From assembly GCF_003148495.1 (NCBI RefSeq), contig NZ_QGGH01000009.1, positions 1-64,000 of the forward strand: DNA of 64,000 nucleotides, written 5' to 3'. The notes beneath the pieces are model-generated. The model worked only from the letters and a program-made list of their open reading frames with translations, did no database searches and was not told the origin of the DNA. Position 1 is the first letter of the stretch. The number at the start of each line of letters is the position of its first letter. Made by a program: the position numbers and the translations under genes. This DNA is from Mesorhizobium loti (GTDB lineage Bacteria; Pseudomonadota; Alphaproteobacteria; Rhizobiales; Rhizobiaceae). This document shows positions 63,787 to 64,000 of this stretch, in pieces.

Positions 63787-64000
63787 ATGGCTTCGGGCAA
63801 GCCTGTCGTCATCCTGGGTGTGTTCGTCGCCGACACCGCCTACAGGGCGCAGCGGCAACCGCGCATGGGCGAAACCATCCTCGGCACATCCTTCACGCTC
63901 GGTCCGGGCGGCAAAGGCTCGAACCAGGCGGTGGCCGTCGGCAAGCTCGGCGCCGACGTCACCTTCCTCACCCGCCTCGGCGTCGACCCCTTCGCCGACA
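63787..64000 (+). CDS. PfkB-family sugar kinase (ribokinase-like), N-terminal part
   Basis: The first 71 codons are in the window; the gene runs off the right edge. MASGKPVVILGVFVADTAYR and LGPGGKGSNQAVAVGKLGAD with FLTRLGVDPFAD are the ribokinase N-terminal substrate-binding motifs (GGKGSNQA). It follows the mutarotase gene by four bases and would phosphorylate the imported sugar. Confidence 0.9.
   Translation, partial: MASGKPVVILGVFVADTAYRAQRQPRMGETILGTSFTLGPGGKGSNQAVAVGKLGADVTFLTRLGVDPFAD

Overview
The window looks like a chromosomal segment of a high-GC alphaproteobacterium of the order Rhizobiales, most likely Mesorhizobium or a close relative. The evidence is protein character and gene order: ctaA, argC-speB, rpsI-rplM, metY, and clpP-clpX-lon-hupB occur in an arrangement I recall from rhizobial chromosomes, together with a non-pyrrolysine MttB methyltransferase and rhizobium-type intergenic palindromes. 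I see no transposase, integrase, phage gene, CRISPR array or replication origin. All calls come from reading the sequence; no database search was run.

Layout. 1-2.7 kb: a divergent one-carbon module, with the start of a corrinoid protein on the minus strand and an MttB-family methyltransferase plus an 8-cysteine Fe-S protein on the plus strand. 2.8-4.8 kb: a GntR regulator preceded by a 45-bp perfect palindrome, overlapping a CynX-type MFS transporter. 4.9-7.0 kb: dienelactone hydrolase and a BaiN-type flavoprotein. 7.0-9.3 kb: a minus-strand run of ArsR regulator, SRPBCC protein, small membrane protein, two DUF1801 proteins and a VOC protein. 9.5-12.2 kb: an ECF sigma factor with a membrane-anchored VWA protein. 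12.5-17.6 kb: betaine-homocysteine methyltransferase with a likely operator, a DUF1989 gene fragment, a TupA-like ATP-grasp protein, a tiny His-rich exported protein, an exported protein, an XRE regulator and a YbaK-type deacylase next to tRNA-Pro(GGG).

17.9-28.3 kb is an exopolysaccharide locus: polymerase/ligase, priming glycosyltransferase, GT4 glycosyltransferase, Wza-like lipoprotein, and divergently a Wzc/GumC-type protein whose cytoplasmic ATPase domain has lost its nucleotide-binding motifs. Two acyltransferase-like proteins and a NodB-type deacetylase follow. 28.3-40 kb holds housekeeping genes (ctaA, argC, speB, rpsI, rplM), with a roughly 4.6 kb block (acyltransferase 3, glycerophosphodiesterase, aldo/keto reductase, LysR) lying between speB and rpsI.

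39.4-44.5 kb is a tightly packed plus-strand run: enoyl-CoA hydratase, VOC, AAA ATPase, GNAT, CoA-binding protein, metY, cupin. 44.5-49.5 kb carries a leaderless solute-binding-like protein, two exported proteins of unknown role, a cytochrome P450 and a DAO-type oxidase. 49.7-55.3 kb is the clpP-clpX-lon-hupB proteostasis cluster. 55.4-64 kb is a sugar or polyol uptake and catabolism locus (aldo/keto reductase, 6-phospho-3-hexuloisomerase-like SIS protein, creatininase-family hydrolase, complete ABC importer, RbsD/FucU mutarotase, start of a PfkB kinase) whose substrate I cannot name. It is the best candidate here for an undescribed pathway.
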